A DNA stretch of 64,000 nt from Bradyrhizobium xenonodulans (GCF_027594865.1 NZ_CP089391.1:6106501-6170500); one strand, 5' to 3'. Positions 1 to 9,900 are shown, counted from the first letter of the stretch. The notes: generated by a model from the letters alone, not told the origin. Numbers and translations are program-made.

Positions 1-1602
1 TTGCCCCAGCGCCTGGATCATCGCGCCCGGTATTTTGCCGGTCCAGTCGTTGACGAGATGCCCCTCTGCATAGCCGACGTCATAACCGATACCGATGGTG
101 ACACCTGACCTTCCGCCCGGCCATGTCGGCTTCCGATACTTTTTCTCGTAGAACGCTGGGCTCGAGACTTCGAAGAACACGATCAGGTCGATCGCCTTCG
201 GCGAGATCTGGTTCTTGGGATCGTTGGGATTCCCGGGCGTGACATCGAAGCCGGTCCGGGCATTGCTCGACTCGAGGTCGAGCCAGCGGATGGCGTGAAT
301 GCGCGAGGTCGGAAAGGTCGAGCGCTGAACGCAATCGCTCTGATTGCCCCCGAGCAGCTGGATGCTGTTGCCGTTGTCGGAGAGGTCGGCGCAAAAGCCG
401 ACATGTCCGCTGCCGTCGACCCCCGGCGAAGGCTGCATCACGACGATCGCGCCTTGCGGAATGACATCCGACCGCACCGACAAGCCTCGTCCCCAGCCGG
501 CCCAGGTCACGGCCAGCGCCGAGTCGGTGGCCGGAATCGAGGCGGCGGCCTCCGGGCTTCCCGACTTCTGCAGACAGTAGGCAACGAACGCGGCGCACCA
601 CGGCGCCATCTTGCTCTGTGGACCGAGACTGGTGGCTGCAAAATATTCCTTCGTGATGACGTCGGAATTGTCGGCCTCGGAAATGTGCTTGGCCTCTTCC
701 TGCACCGCAATGTCGAACCAGGGGGCCTCCGCCTGCTTCATCTCGGGAATGGCTTCCGGAACAAACTGCTTGATCAGGCCGAACGCCTCCTTCAGCGCCT
801 GATCCAGCGCAGCGCCTGTCGACGCGAACAGTTCGGCGACCGTCTTCGGTTGCAGCGCGGTTCCGAAGAAGCTGCCGCGATTGGCGAAAATCTGCGCCGA
901 CTGCGCAGCATCGATGCCCCTGAAGAAATCCGAGACCGGCTTGGTGCGCCCCGCATCGTCGTCCACAGCGCGAAGCAGCTCCGCCGCGGTTTCCGGATTG
1001 GTGTAGTAGGCGTGCAGCACATTCAGATAGCTCGGAATGAAAGGATCCTTCTCCGTGCTGCCTGTGATCTTTTTCACGGCCTCGCTGATCGCCTTGGTAT
1101 CCGCCGACATGGTGAAGCCGGCGGCGTAGATCTGGGTGAGCCAGTTGTCGAAGGCATCCGGCTGGCGCGTCACCTGCAACGCCGGGTCGGCTCCGGCCAC
1201 GAAGCGCTGCCACTCCTTCGAGGAGACCAGCAGCGGACCGACCGTATCCGTCCCCGGGGACGGGCCGACATTGACGATCTTGGTTTCGAGCAGCGCCCGC
1301 GCGATCAGATAGTCGGCGGCAACGTACCAGGGCGCCGTCGACGCGATCTCGTTGAACGCGCGTTCGACTCCGATGCATGTATCGACGAAGAAGGCGGCAA
1401 CGGCGACAGGTCGGGCGCTGGTATCGGGGCCACAGTCCGCCTTGGCGACCCAGCCCTTGTCCTCGCTTTCAAGGGTCACTTCGATGAGCAGGCCGCTCTC
1501 ATTCCCGGTCGATGTGATGGGATCGCCCGGGAGCAGCCGGGTGAGCCGCTGGCCACCGGGCGCCTTGAAGAAATCCGTCATGTTGAGAATAATGAGCTTC
1601 AT
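1..1602 (-). CDS. Dual-domain peptidoglycan hydrolase (TIGR02594/CHAP-like plus muramidase-like), C-terminus cut by window edge
   Basis: The reading frame is open from the ATG at 1602 to base 1, so the protein has at least 534 residues and continues outside the window. Residues ~10-60 resemble an SH3-like segment. Residues ~325-440 match the TIGR02594/CHAP type of cell-wall amidase: APWCAAFVAYC with the candidate nucleophile C336, then GWGRGL, and GSGHVGFC with H400. From ~470 a second domain starts with E478 and the segment GVTIGIGYDVG, typical of pesticin/T4-lysozyme-like muramidases. No signal peptide is visible. The start overlaps the stop of the upstream lipoprotein gene (ATGA, 1599-1602), so translation is probably coupled. 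Domain assignment is by eye; the role (lysis, remodelling or an exported effector) is inference. Confidence 0.75.
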   Translation of the reverse strand, partial: MKLIILNMTDFFKAPGGQRLTRLLPGDPITSTGNESGLLIEVTLESEDKGWVAKADCGPDTSARPVAVAAFFVDTCIGVERAFNEIASTAPWYVAADYLIARALLETKIVNVGPSPGTDTVGPLLVSSKEWQRFVAGADPALQVTRQPDAFDNWLTQIYAAGFTMSADTKAISEAVKKITGSTEKDPFIPSYLNVLHAYYTNPETAAELLRAVDDDAGRTKPVSDFFRGIDAAQSAQIFANRGSFFGTALQPKTVAELFASTGAALDQALKEAFGLIKQFVPEAIPEMKQAEAPWFDIAVQEEAKHISEADNSDVITKEYFAATSLGPQSKMAPWCAAFVAYCLQKSGSPEAAASIPATDSALAVTWAGWGRGLSVRSDVIPQGAIVVMQPSPGVDGSGHVGFCADLSDNGNSIQLLGGNQSDCVQRSTFPTSRIHAIRWLDLESSNARTGFDVTPGNPNDPKNQISPKAIDLIVFFEVSSPAFYEKKYRKPTWPGGRSGVTIGIGYDVGYAEGHLVNDWTGKIPGAMIQALGQ

Positions 1603-3044
1603 CTTGTCTGCCCCGGTATCGGCGCTGGTGTCTGGACGGGTGCTGGCGCTGCCGGCGCTGGCGTCTGAGCTGGTGCCTGCGGCACTAGCGCTTCAGCCAA
1701 CGCTTCGTCGAAGTCGCGGGTCAGCTGATCCGACACGTTGATCCCGTAGTCTCTCAGGCTTACCGTTTTGCCCAGCTTCTGGCGTGCGAGCGCAATCTTG
1801 TCCCTCACAGGCTTCGTGAGAGCGGTGGGTGTGCCCAGGGGATTCTCGGGAATGAACCTATCGAGATTGCGGCCCAGCGCACCGAACCTCGCTTGTGCGT
1901 TCGGCTTGTAGTTGACCTTCTCGTAATAGTTCTTCGCCGTATCCGGACACTCTCCGGACGTCTTGATTTTGCGTATTTCATCCGGGCTCAGTTGTTTCCC
2001 TTCCCGGCGGGGGTCGTCCGGGAGGACATACGTCGCGATCTTGAAAACTCCGATTTCGGCCTTCGTCAAAGCACCGACCACGCCGTTGTCCGCCTTCGCG
2101 CACAATGCGCTTTGCAGCTGATTGAGATCGCTCTGACCGCGGAGCTCCGGATTGTCCTTGGCCGTGATGTCCGTAAGGCCGGGAATTGTCGGCAGCACCG
2201 GACGTTCGATCTGCACGACCTTCTGGCTGGAGACGAGCGGCACCGCTCCGACCGGCGCGTTCCTGGTCACCGTGCGGGGATCGATCAGCGGATTGTCGCG
2301 CTTGATCGCGACGCCGGTCACGCCAGCCTGCTCGTAGATCGTGATGGTCGTATTGATCTGCATCTCGATCGTCATCGGCATGCAGATGCGCAAATAGGAG
2401 CGCAGGGCGTAGACGGCTTCCGCGCGCGTCACCACGCGCTGCTTCATCAGGCCGTCGCGATATTCCTTCTGCCGCGACAGCACGATCGACTGCACCGTGG
2501 AATGGTTCGCTTCCAGCAACAGGCGCGAGCGGATGTTGGTGAACGTATTCGAGGCGAGACCGAAGGCCAGCCCGACCATCGTGATCGGGTCGGCACCGAC
2601 CCCGGCCACACGCATCAGGGCCTGCGAGGTCGTTTGCAGCGCATTGATCTCGCTCAGGATCGGCTCCTGCGAGCGCCGCTTGTCGTCGAGCCATGCCAGA
2701 TACGCGTCGCACCGCGCGTCGATGTCGTTCATGCCGGCTTCGGCGATCACACCCCAATTTGGCGTGATGCCAACCGGGTTACAAACGCCCTCCACCATGG
2801 GAACCATTCCGGTCTGGCGGCAGAGCTCCGACAGATACAGGTCCTGAAGCGCGGTCACGGTCGTGATGTCCGGCCTGGTGATCTCGGTCCCGACGCCTTC
2901 CTTGTAGTACTTCTGCTCGAGCGCCGGATCGCAGGCCGCGAGCGAGACCATCGCGGCCGGCAGCAGAGCGGCAAGTGCAACGCGTCGTGAGGCGGCGCGG
3001 CCCATGATCGAGAACCAGCTGGACAATCCTGCTCTCAGCTTCAT
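1599..3044 (-). CDS. Putative lipoprotein with peptidoglycan-binding-like segment
   Basis: 481 residues. The N-terminus has a basic stretch, a hydrophobic core and a lipobox VSLAAC with the lipidated Cys at residue 38, so the product is probably anchored in a membrane facing the periplasm. A segment reading LNQLQSALCAKADNGVVGAL followed by TKAEIGVF has the spacing of a PG_binding_1 repeat (Leu-Gln, Gly, Thr, Phe). The C-terminus is a Pro/Ala/Gln-rich tail. Both ends overlap neighbours by ATGA (3041-3044 with the small gene, 1599-1602 with the hydrolase), which fixes this start over an upstream in-frame one. I do not recognise the full-length family. It probably acts with the downstream hydrolase. 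Confidence 0.7.
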   Translation of the reverse strand: MKLRAGLSSWFSIMGRAASRRVALAALLPAAMVSLAACDPALEQKYYKEGVGTEITRPDITTVTALQDLYLSELCRQTGMVPMVEGVCNPVGITPNWGVIAEAGMNDIDARCDAYLAWLDDKRRSQEPILSEINALQTTSQALMRVAGVGADPITMVGLAFGLASNTFTNIRSRLLLEANHSTVQSIVLSRQKEYRDGLMKQRVVTRAEAVYALRSYLRICMPMTIEMQINTTITIYEQAGVTGVAIKRDNPLIDPRTVTRNAPVGAVPLVSSQKVVQIERPVLPTIPGLTDITAKDNPELRGQSDLNQLQSALCAKADNGVVGALTKAEIGVFKIATYVLPDDPRREGKQLSPDEIRKIKTSGECPDTAKNYYEKVNYKPNAQARFGALGRNLDRFIPENPLGTPTALTKPVRDKIALARQKLGKTVSLRDYGINVSDQLTRDFDEALAEALVPQAPAQTPAPAAPAPVQTPAPIPGQTR

Positions 3045-3274
3045 TTTGGCTGCTCGTCTGTCAGTGGATCTGTGGGCGTTTCCCCGGCGACTGCGGCATT
3101 CAAGCTGGAAGCAACGACTGCGAATGCGCGCTGCACGTCGTCGACGACTTCCCCGCGCTGGCTGTTGATGTTGCGGACGAGCACCCGCCAGTGCCCCTGC
3201 TCGCCGACACCGGCGTCCTCCCGCCAGAAGCGCAAGATGAAGACCTGATCCAGCCATCGCGATTGCGAACTCAT
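3041..3274 (-). CDS. Small conserved-type protein of the lysis cassette
   Basis: 77 residues from the ATG at 3274 (a GTG at 3301 would add nine). The core, RWLDQVFILRFWRED then HWRVLVRNINSQRGEVVDDV, follows the pattern of a small soluble family (hydrophobic-LR-W-RE, then W-R-hydrophobic, then a short acidic region) that I recall near SARP/CHAT-type loci in Bradyrhizobium; this is from memory and not verified. No signal peptide or membrane segment is seen. Its stop overlaps the lipoprotein start by ATGA, which is the main reason to accept it as a gene. No clear Shine-Dalgarno precedes either start, so the N-terminus is uncertain. Confidence 0.6.
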   Translation of the reverse strand: MSSQSRWLDQVFILRFWREDAGVGEQGHWRVLVRNINSQRGEVVDDVQRAFAVVASSLNAAVAGETPTDPLTDEQPK

Positions 3275-3489
3275 GCGAAGACGATCGCACAGCCGCTCCA
3301 CGGCAGGATCGCGCGATCGTCAGGCGACGATCGCCTCCCGTTCCCGGATGGATCGGCAATGGCTCGGGCCCCAATCACGGCAGGATCACGACGTGGATGG
3401 CGTGCACGCGTGCGCCGCGCCAGCCGAGGATGATCGGCGGACCAAAAATCCTGCTGGTTCAGCGATTTCAGATGATGGTGAGGATGGCC

Positions 3490-4314
3490 TCAGAACAAAG
3501 CGAGATGCTTTTCGGCACGGCCGACCAGCCGCTCGCGCAAATGCTGCACGTTTTCGGCGTTGTGCAGGTTCCTGATCTCTTCAATGAGGGCCCGCGTCGC
3601 CGGCAGCGGCGAAATCCCCAGTTCCTTGCGGATCAGGTTGATCCAGGAATCATAGTAGCGGATCGCCTCTATGCGCCTTTCACTCAGCGCGAGCAGGATG
3701 AGAAGATGACGGACGAGTTCCTCTCGATAGGGATCGAACCGCAGGGCGTGACGCGCGAGCCGGATCGCATCATGATCGTAGCCGTCCAGGCCGAGCCGGC
3801 GAACCAGCATGGCCGAAGACTGTATGAACAGCGAATGCAGCCGCTCCCGTTCCTCCAGGATCCACTCTGCATCCTCACCGTCCAGAAACGGCCCTTCGTA
3901 TCGATAGAGCACGCGCAGAGCGTCCTTCATGTCCGACGGAGACAGCCCTACGCCCGCGCTCTCAATGATGGTCGTCGCCGCCTGATGCAACGCCCAGGTA
4001 TCGACATCCAGCCACAGCATCCGCCGGAACAATGTCTCAGAACCGACCGTTCGGAGGCTCTGCCCCTCAATATAGTCAGGGGACGACGCCAGCAGCTTCC
4101 TGATGCGCCAGACCGCGGAGTTCATGGCACGGCGACCTCGCACGGCGTCAAGATCCGGCCAGAACAGGTCGATCAGTCTCTCTCTGCGGTGCGGGCGATC
4201 TGGAAATGTAACGAGGTAACCGGCCAAACGACGCCCCGCCGGACCGAGATCCGACCAAGTCTGCTCGTCACCACTACCAACACGACTCGAACCCAACAAA
4301 CTAACCGTTAGCAA
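3490..4314 (-). CDS. SARP-like transcriptional regulator with BTAD domain
   Basis: 274 residues. Residues ~1-95 form a winged-helix-like region opening LTVSLLGSSRVG, with the typical RERLIDLFWPD and AVWRIRKLL segments of OmpR/SARP-type DNA-binding domains. Residues ~100-250 are a bacterial transcriptional activator domain, ending with the segment RYYDSWINLIRKELGISPLP. There is no NTPase or C-terminal sensor, so this is the short SARP form. The start is TTG at 4314, backed by a GGAGGGGG purine tract just upstream. It is the first gene of a same-strand group with the small protein, lipoprotein and hydrolase; a 215-bp gap follows it. Control of the lysis genes is inferred from position only. Confidence 0.75.
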   Translation of the reverse strand: MLTVSLLGSSRVGSGDEQTWSDLGPAGRRLAGYLVTFPDRPHRRERLIDLFWPDLDAVRGRRAMNSAVWRIRKLLASSPDYIEGQSLRTVGSETLFRRMLWLDVDTWALHQAATTIIESAGVGLSPSDMKDALRVLYRYEGPFLDGEDAEWILEERERLHSLFIQSSAMLVRRLGLDGYDHDAIRLARHALRFDPYREELVRHLLILLALSERRIEAIRYYDSWINLIRKELGISPLPATRALIEEIRNLHNAENVQHLRERLVGRAEKHLALF

Positions 4315-4684
4315 GGACCCCCTCCCCGCGAACGTGTGAACTAACCAGCAATTTGAACTGCAAAATATTCAGCTTGAAATTGTATCATTGCAAGAAATCC
4401 CCCGTTGTCAAGCTGCGACATCCCGCGTTGAACATCTGCGGAATGCAACCAGCGGAACCGATGCAGCATGTGCTCGCCGGAATCGGCTGTTGCGGCGTGT
4501 TCTCCGGCAAGCGCTGAAACGACGATATCAATCCGCTGCTGCGCGATGTCGTGCACGTGAACTGGTAACGCCCCCCGCAAAATTCCTTCAGCAGGATCAG
4601 GCAAAGCATCGCGGCTTTGGAAAAGACGCCAATCCTGCACGACACCTACAACACGGACGTGCCGCTCGAGCCGGAGGCTTTGCC
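4315..4684. other. Divergent intergenic region without a gene
   Basis: These 370 bases separate the minus-strand BTAD regulator from the plus-strand catalase-like gene. They are more AT-rich near 4350-4400. I see no convincing small gene, RNA or long dyad. Promoters for both genes must lie here, but I could not place them with confidence. A GGAGG at 4673-4677 serves the catalase-like start. Confidence 0.5.
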
Positions 4685-5611
4685 ATGTCCGAATTGCCAG
4701 CCCCTGCCGCAACGCCGGCTGCGATCGTGGATGCACTGAAGGCGGTCGCGGGCAATCCGCCAAAGGTGCGCGCAAGCTTTGCCAAGGGCCGGTGCGTGCG
4801 CGGCACCTACACCCCGTCCGAGCGCGCCGGAGAGATCACGCGCTCGCTCAGCTTCACAAAGCCCTCGCGCGTGCTGGCGCGTTTTTCCATCGGCGGCGGC
4901 AATCCGGACGTGGCCGACACCAACAACCTCGTGCTGCGCGGCTTCAGCTTCAAGCTTGGCGATGCCGATCATCGCTCGGATATTTTGGCGGAGAGCGCGC
5001 CGGTGCATTTTGCACGGACACCCGACCAGATGCTGGCGTTCCTGAGCGCACGCATTCCGGGCGTGGACGGCACGCCCGATATGGAGAAGGTCAAGGCGTT
5101 CTCCGCAGCCAATCCGGAAACGCTGAACCAGGCGAAATACATCGCCGCACGCCGGCTGCCCGCAAGCTTCGCCGGCACGACCTATTGGGGCGTACACGCA
5201 TTTCCAGCGACGAATGCCGCGGGTGAGACGCGGTTCATCAAGTTCAGGATCGCGCCCGTCGGCGGCGACATCACGCTGAGCGAGGACGAGGCCAGGGTGA
5301 AGTCCGCCGACTTCCTGCATGACGATCTCGCGCGGCAGATCGCAGCCGGCGACGTCCGCTTCAACGTGATGGTCCTGCTCGACCGTCCGGGCGATCCCAT
5401 CCTGGACGTGACCCTGCGATGGCCCGACGAGGACAATCGCGAGGAGCTGCGACTGGGGACGATCGTCATCACCAGTCTTGAAGCCGATGAGGCCTGCGAC
5501 GGGACGATCTTCAATCCGGCCAATCTCGCCGACGGCATCGGCCATCCCCAGGACGAGATTTTCGCGGCACGCCGCGCGGCCTACGCGACCTCGCTGGCGA
5601 AGCGCCGCTGA
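4685..5611 (+). CDS. Catalase-fold heme protein (small catalase-related family) lacking distal His
   Basis: 308 residues, the size of the small catalase-related peroxidases rather than full catalases (~480 or more). ATG at 4685 follows GGAGG at 4673-4677. Recognisable blocks are VLARFSIGGG, LRGFSFKLGD and a C-terminal R296-xxx-Y300, matching the heme-ligand RxxxY of catalases. The block that normally reads V/N-H-A-K/R-G is here S-F-A-K-G (residues 31-35), so the catalytic distal His is Phe; the position of the distal Asn falls in LAESAPVHF and is not Asn. Heme binding is likely, classic peroxide dismutation doubtful. No signal peptide is present. The stop is immediately adjacent to the stop of the convergent AraC gene. 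Confidence 0.85.
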   Translation: MSELPAPAATPAAIVDALKAVAGNPPKVRASFAKGRCVRGTYTPSERAGEITRSLSFTKPSRVLARFSIGGGNPDVADTNNLVLRGFSFKLGDADHRSDILAESAPVHFARTPDQMLAFLSARIPGVDGTPDMEKVKAFSAANPETLNQAKYIAARRLPASFAGTTYWGVHAFPATNAAGETRFIKFRIAPVGGDITLSEDEARVKSADFLHDDLARQIAAGDVRFNVMVLLDRPGDPILDVTLRWPDEDNREELRLGTIVITSLEADEACDGTIFNPANLADGIGHPQDEIFAARRAAYATSLAKRR

Positions 5612-6541
5612 TTACTTCTCGTCGCCCGGGCCGCCATGCGTTTCGCGGCGCCACGCGCCCGGGCTGACGCCGACCATCTGCGAGAACACCCGCGTGAAAT
5701 GGCTCTGATTGGCAAATCCGGCCGAGATCGCAATCTCCGACAACGGCAGGTCGCGGACCGTCATCAGCTGCTTGGCCGCCTTCACCCGCTGCTGGAGCAG
5801 CCATTGATGCGGCGGCAGGCCGGTGGAGATCCGGAATGCGCGTGAGAAGTGGCTGACCGAAAGGCCGAGCTCGGCCGCGAGCTGCTGCAACGCGACCTTG
5901 CCCGAGAGATCGGAGTCGAGCCGGTCACATGCGCGCTTCACCTGCCACGGCGCGAGGCCGCCGCGGTTCGGCTCTGCCGCGGGCTTCAACCCGCCATAGG
6001 CCTGGGCGACGTGGGCGGTGAGCGCGAGCATCATGTGATCGACGAAAAGCTGGTTGGTCTCGTCCGGGCGATGCAGTCCTTGCTGCAAGGTGGCGCCGAT
6101 ATGACGGATGATTCCGTCGTCATGTCCCACGCCGGGCGCGTAGCTGAGCTCGCCAACGCGCGGCGCACTCGGCTGACGGGCGATGTCGCCAAAGGCCGAG
6201 CGCGGCAGATAGAAGAATAGCGAGTGAAACGGCTTGTCGATCACATAGCGCGGATCGCGCTTGAGGTCGTACAGATAGGTCGCACCTGCACGAATATCCT
6301 CCTTGGCGACGTGGCGGCCCTCCTCCCAACATTCGCAAGCGGGATAGTCGCGGAGTTTCAGGCTGACCAGGTACGCATCTTCAGCCGGCAAAGAGCCGGA
6401 GAGATCCGGCGTCGGATTGTCATTGCGCACTTCCGTGACCGCGAGCTCGGCGCTGCGCAGCGAGCGCGTGATCAGAACCGGCGCTTCCTTGACGTGAAGG
6501 CCACGCCCGAGCCTCTGCCCGTAGACGCCTGCTTGTGTCAT
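5612..6541 (-). CDS. AraC family transcriptional regulator
   Basis: 309 residues from the ATG at 6541. The C-terminal ~100 residues form the two-helix-turn-helix AraC domain: KVALQQLAAELGLSVSHFSR for the first, and LSEIAISAGFANQSHFTRVF for the second, ending GVSPGAWRR. The N-terminal ~190 residues, with LPAEDAYLVSLKLRDYP and YLYDLKRDPRYV, are the kind of ligand region seen in rhizobial AraC proteins of this length. An in-frame start at 6676 would add 45 residues of poor-quality sequence, so I chose 6541. It converges on the catalase-like gene with no spacer. The target and inducer are unknown. Confidence 0.85.
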   Translation of the reverse strand: MTQAGVYGQRLGRGLHVKEAPVLITRSLRSAELAVTEVRNDNPTPDLSGSLPAEDAYLVSLKLRDYPACECWEEGRHVAKEDIRAGATYLYDLKRDPRYVIDKPFHSLFFYLPRSAFGDIARQPSAPRVGELSYAPGVGHDDGIIRHIGATLQQGLHRPDETNQLFVDHMMLALTAHVAQAYGGLKPAAEPNRGGLAPWQVKRACDRLDSDLSGKVALQQLAAELGLSVSHFSRAFRISTGLPPHQWLLQQRVKAAKQLMTVRDLPLSEIAISAGFANQSHFTRVFSQMVGVSPGAWRRETHGGPGDEK

Positions 6542-6808
6542 TTCGATAAACCCATCCGTAACGCTCGTCTTCGCCGGCCCTCCCGAGATTCGCACACTAT
6601 CGGAGATCGCCGGCCGACGGTCCAGTAATACCGCATAACACGAAGCTGTCGCGGCGGGCCTCGCGCCGAACGCCACGAGATGATTTCATCGTGATTTCAG
6701 CGTGATGTCACAGGCTCGGGCCCGGTGAAGGACAGCAGCGCTAACCTGCTCGGGCAAATTCCTGCGCGATTTCATCGTGCGTTCTCGAAAGGATTCGCAG
6801 CCGTGCCG

Positions 6809-6845
6809 AGAGCTTCGGTTCTAATTGAATCAGAACCGAAGCTCT
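6809..6845. repeat. Perfect 14-bp inverted repeat
   Basis: AGAGCTTCGGTTCT (6809-6822) and AGAACCGAAGCTCT (6832-6845) are perfect reverse complements around a 9-base loop. It leads directly into the conserved repeat at 6846-6910, so the two probably form one dispersed element. It is 3' of the cyclase gene that ends at 6907. Confidence 0.8.
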
Positions 6846-6910
6846 ACATTCTTGTCTTGACGCGTTCTCTTCACGCGAACCGGTATCCACTTCGCTCGAA
6901 AACGCTCTAG
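6846..6910. repeat. Dispersed intergenic repeat (TTGACGCGTTCTCTTCACGC type)
   Basis: The stretch from CTTGTCTTGACGCG to TTCGCTCGAAAACGCTCTAG is, from memory, a very common intergenic repeat in Bradyrhizobium genomes. Its right end supplies the TAG stop (read on the minus strand, 6907-6909) of the cyclase gene. Only one copy is present in this window, so the family assignment rests on recall. Confidence 0.6.
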
Positions 6911-9900
6911 TGCTCGGACCCGAGCAGCTCTATCGCTTCTTCGACTTCGGGAAGATTTCGTTCCACATCGAATTCAGAAAGGACCGGAGCGAGCACCTCG
7001 GAGACCGCGCCCGTTCGGCCATTTTTCCTGTGCAGGCGTGCAAGTCCAAGTGCGCTGCGTAACTCGAAAGTCTTCGCCTGTTGGTGTCGTGCGATGTTGA
7101 GCGCTCGCTTGAGAGCATTTTCGGCGCTGGATTCGTCGGAATGACGCGACAAGAGTTCCCCGTAGACGCGATGCAGCTCGGCATCAAGCCAATGCTGACC
7201 GGATTGCCCCGTCCATGCGATCAATTCGCTCAAGGTCTCCAGCCCGTTTTCGAGTTGGCCCGACTCTGCGTCCGCCATGGCGACATGCATCCCCCAAAAC
7301 GGCTCACAGAGGTAGCAGTCATTCTCGTGCAGCAGGGTCCAGCCGCGACGCATTTCCGTCTGTCCGGCCATGCGGTCGCCGGCACGCCACTTGGCCAGCC
7401 CATTCAGATAGGTGCCGGCGGCCACATACAGCGGCATCGTGTGATCGCGCGCGAGACCGAGCGCCAGGATCGTCTCGGTCTGCTGCAACATGCCCCCGCG
7501 TAGTCCGTCGAACACGGCGCGGTGAACGAGCGCATTGGCCCGGGAAAGCGCCCGCTGCTCTCCGGAAGCCCTGACGGCTTCGGCGGCGAGCCGGCGCGCG
7601 CGAGCGATCCCGCCGAGCGGCCAAAGCACCAGGGCAAGGAACCTCATGATCACGAACGGCAGATCCAGCGCGGATGCCCTGAACGTCGATGGATCCGGTT
7701 CCGCACCATAGATATCCAGTGCCTGCTCGAGATGAACCCTCGCGTTCAGGTAGTCACCCCCGAACCAGGAGGTGACCCCACCTGTCCAATGTGCAACGAC
7801 CGCGGCGACCGGCGAGTCCGGTCGTCGGTCGGCGGCGCTCCTGATGGCATCCGCCAGCTCCCGCATCGGAGCGAGCTCGCCGTGGGTCAGGCATGCATTG
7901 AAGAGCCCCGAATGAACCGGCGCAAGTTCGACGGGATCATCGATGTCGGCTGCGAACCGTCGGGCGCGCGTCCATGCGGCGACCGTTTCGTGTGCGCTGT
8001 GACCGAGGCTGCCCCGCAATGCACGGCCATATGCGATTTGAAGATGCAGCCTCCCCATCATCCGGCGGGAATCGTCAGGCAGCTCATCCGCGATCGCGAC
8101 CGCCTTGCCGAGATGGGCGATCGCCTCGGAATAGGCCGAGCGTCTCAGCGCCTGCTGGCCCGCCTTGCGCCACCATTCGAGGGCATCCTCGCTCAGCCCC
8201 GCCTCGGTGAAGTGATGCGCCAGAACTTCCGGCTCGGTCTCGGCGACGCCGGGAAACTTCTCGCGCAGGGCATCGCCGATGCGCTTGTGAAGCACCTGCC
8301 GTTTGCTCCTGAGCAGGCCCTCATACGCTGCCTCCTGAACGAGAGCGTGCCTGAAGCTATAATTTGCTTCGGGCGGAGCCCCGCGACGCACCAGCAGTTC
8401 CGCCTCTTCGAGTTGCGCCAGCGCTGCACTCAACGTCAGATCATCGCGTCCCGCCACATATCTCAGCAGCGCGTACGAGAAGTCGCGGCCGATGGCGGCG
8501 CCTATTTGCGCCACCTCCTTCACAGGAGCCAGTCGATCGAGCCGCGCCATCAGCGAATCCTGCAGCGTCGCCGGAATGGCGAGCGGCGGGAGTGGACTAT
8601 CGAGGCGATAGCGCCCGGAATCCTCGACGAGCAATCCGGACTCCAGCACCATCTTGGTCAGTTCCTCGACGAAGAGCGGGATGCCATCCGTCTTGTCGAT
8701 GATCCGTTTCATCATCTCGCGTGGCAGCTCGCGACCAACGGTCACCTGCTCGACCAGCGCACGTGTGTCCTGTCGGTCCAATCGATCGAGCCGCAACAGA
8801 CTGACATTGGCAAGTCCCGACCACGAAGGCTCGAATTCCGGCCTGGATGTCATGAGCACGAGGATCGGCAGTCCCCTGATCCGGTCGACCGCGAGGTCGA
8901 ACAATTCAAGCGTCGTGGCATCGGCCCAATGCATGTCCTCGCAGATGATCAGCAGGGGCTGTTCTCGCGCCAAACCCTCGAGCTGATCGAGCAGGGTGGC
9001 AAATGTCTGTCGCCGCTGCTGCGCCGGGCTCAGGCCAAGCGGCGGACAATGCTCGCCGGTTGGTATCGACAGGAGAGCCGCAATGAGCGGCGTCGCCTGG
9101 GCAACCTGCTGCGTTCCAAGAGCCAGCATCGCCTCGAGCTTCTCAAGCTTTTGCCCCGGCGTGTCGTGCGAGCGGATGCCGGCGGCGCGCTCGAGCTGCG
9201 CGACAAAGGGATGAAGCGCGCTATTGGTGTGGTAGGGCGAACATTGATATCGCACCCGGCGGTGCGCCCCCAACGCGGGGCTTTCGCACAGCGTTGCGAC
9301 GAAGCGCGACTTGCCGATGCCTGCTTCGCCGCAAATCAATACTATCTGGCCGTGGCCTTGCCATGCCAGATGCTGGCGCGAGAGCGTGAGTTCGATCTCC
9401 TGCTTGCGGCCGACGAAGCCGATCGAGCGCGCGGCGCGGACCGCCTCGAAGCGACTCTCCGATGCGGTCGCTCCCTCCACCGCCCAGACTGCGATGGGTT
9501 CGTCTATTCCCTTGACCTCACGGCGGCCGAGATTGCGAAACGTGAAGAGATCGCCAAGCAGCCTGCGCGTCGACGAGGCAACGACGACCGCTCCCGGTTC
9601 GGCCAGGCTCTGGAGCCGCGCAGCGAGATTTGGCGTATCGCCGACCGTTGCGTGCTCCTCCGACGCATCTCCGCTGATGAGGTCGCCGACCACCACGAGC
9701 CCGGTCGCGATTGCGATCCGCAGTTCAACCCGTTCGTCAGTGCCCGTCCTGAGTTGCCCAATCGCAGAGATGGCGTCGAGGCCCGCCCGCACTGCCCGCT
9801 CGGCATCATCCTCATGGGCGCGGGGATAGCCGAAATAGACCAGTATCCCGTCGCCGACGAACCTGGCAATCCTGCCGTCGTAAGCAGCAACGACGCTCGC

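Noticed and set aside
6725..6910. 61-codon plus-strand frame
   Set aside because: It lies in the dyad and dispersed repeat, so it is repeat sequence rather than a gene.
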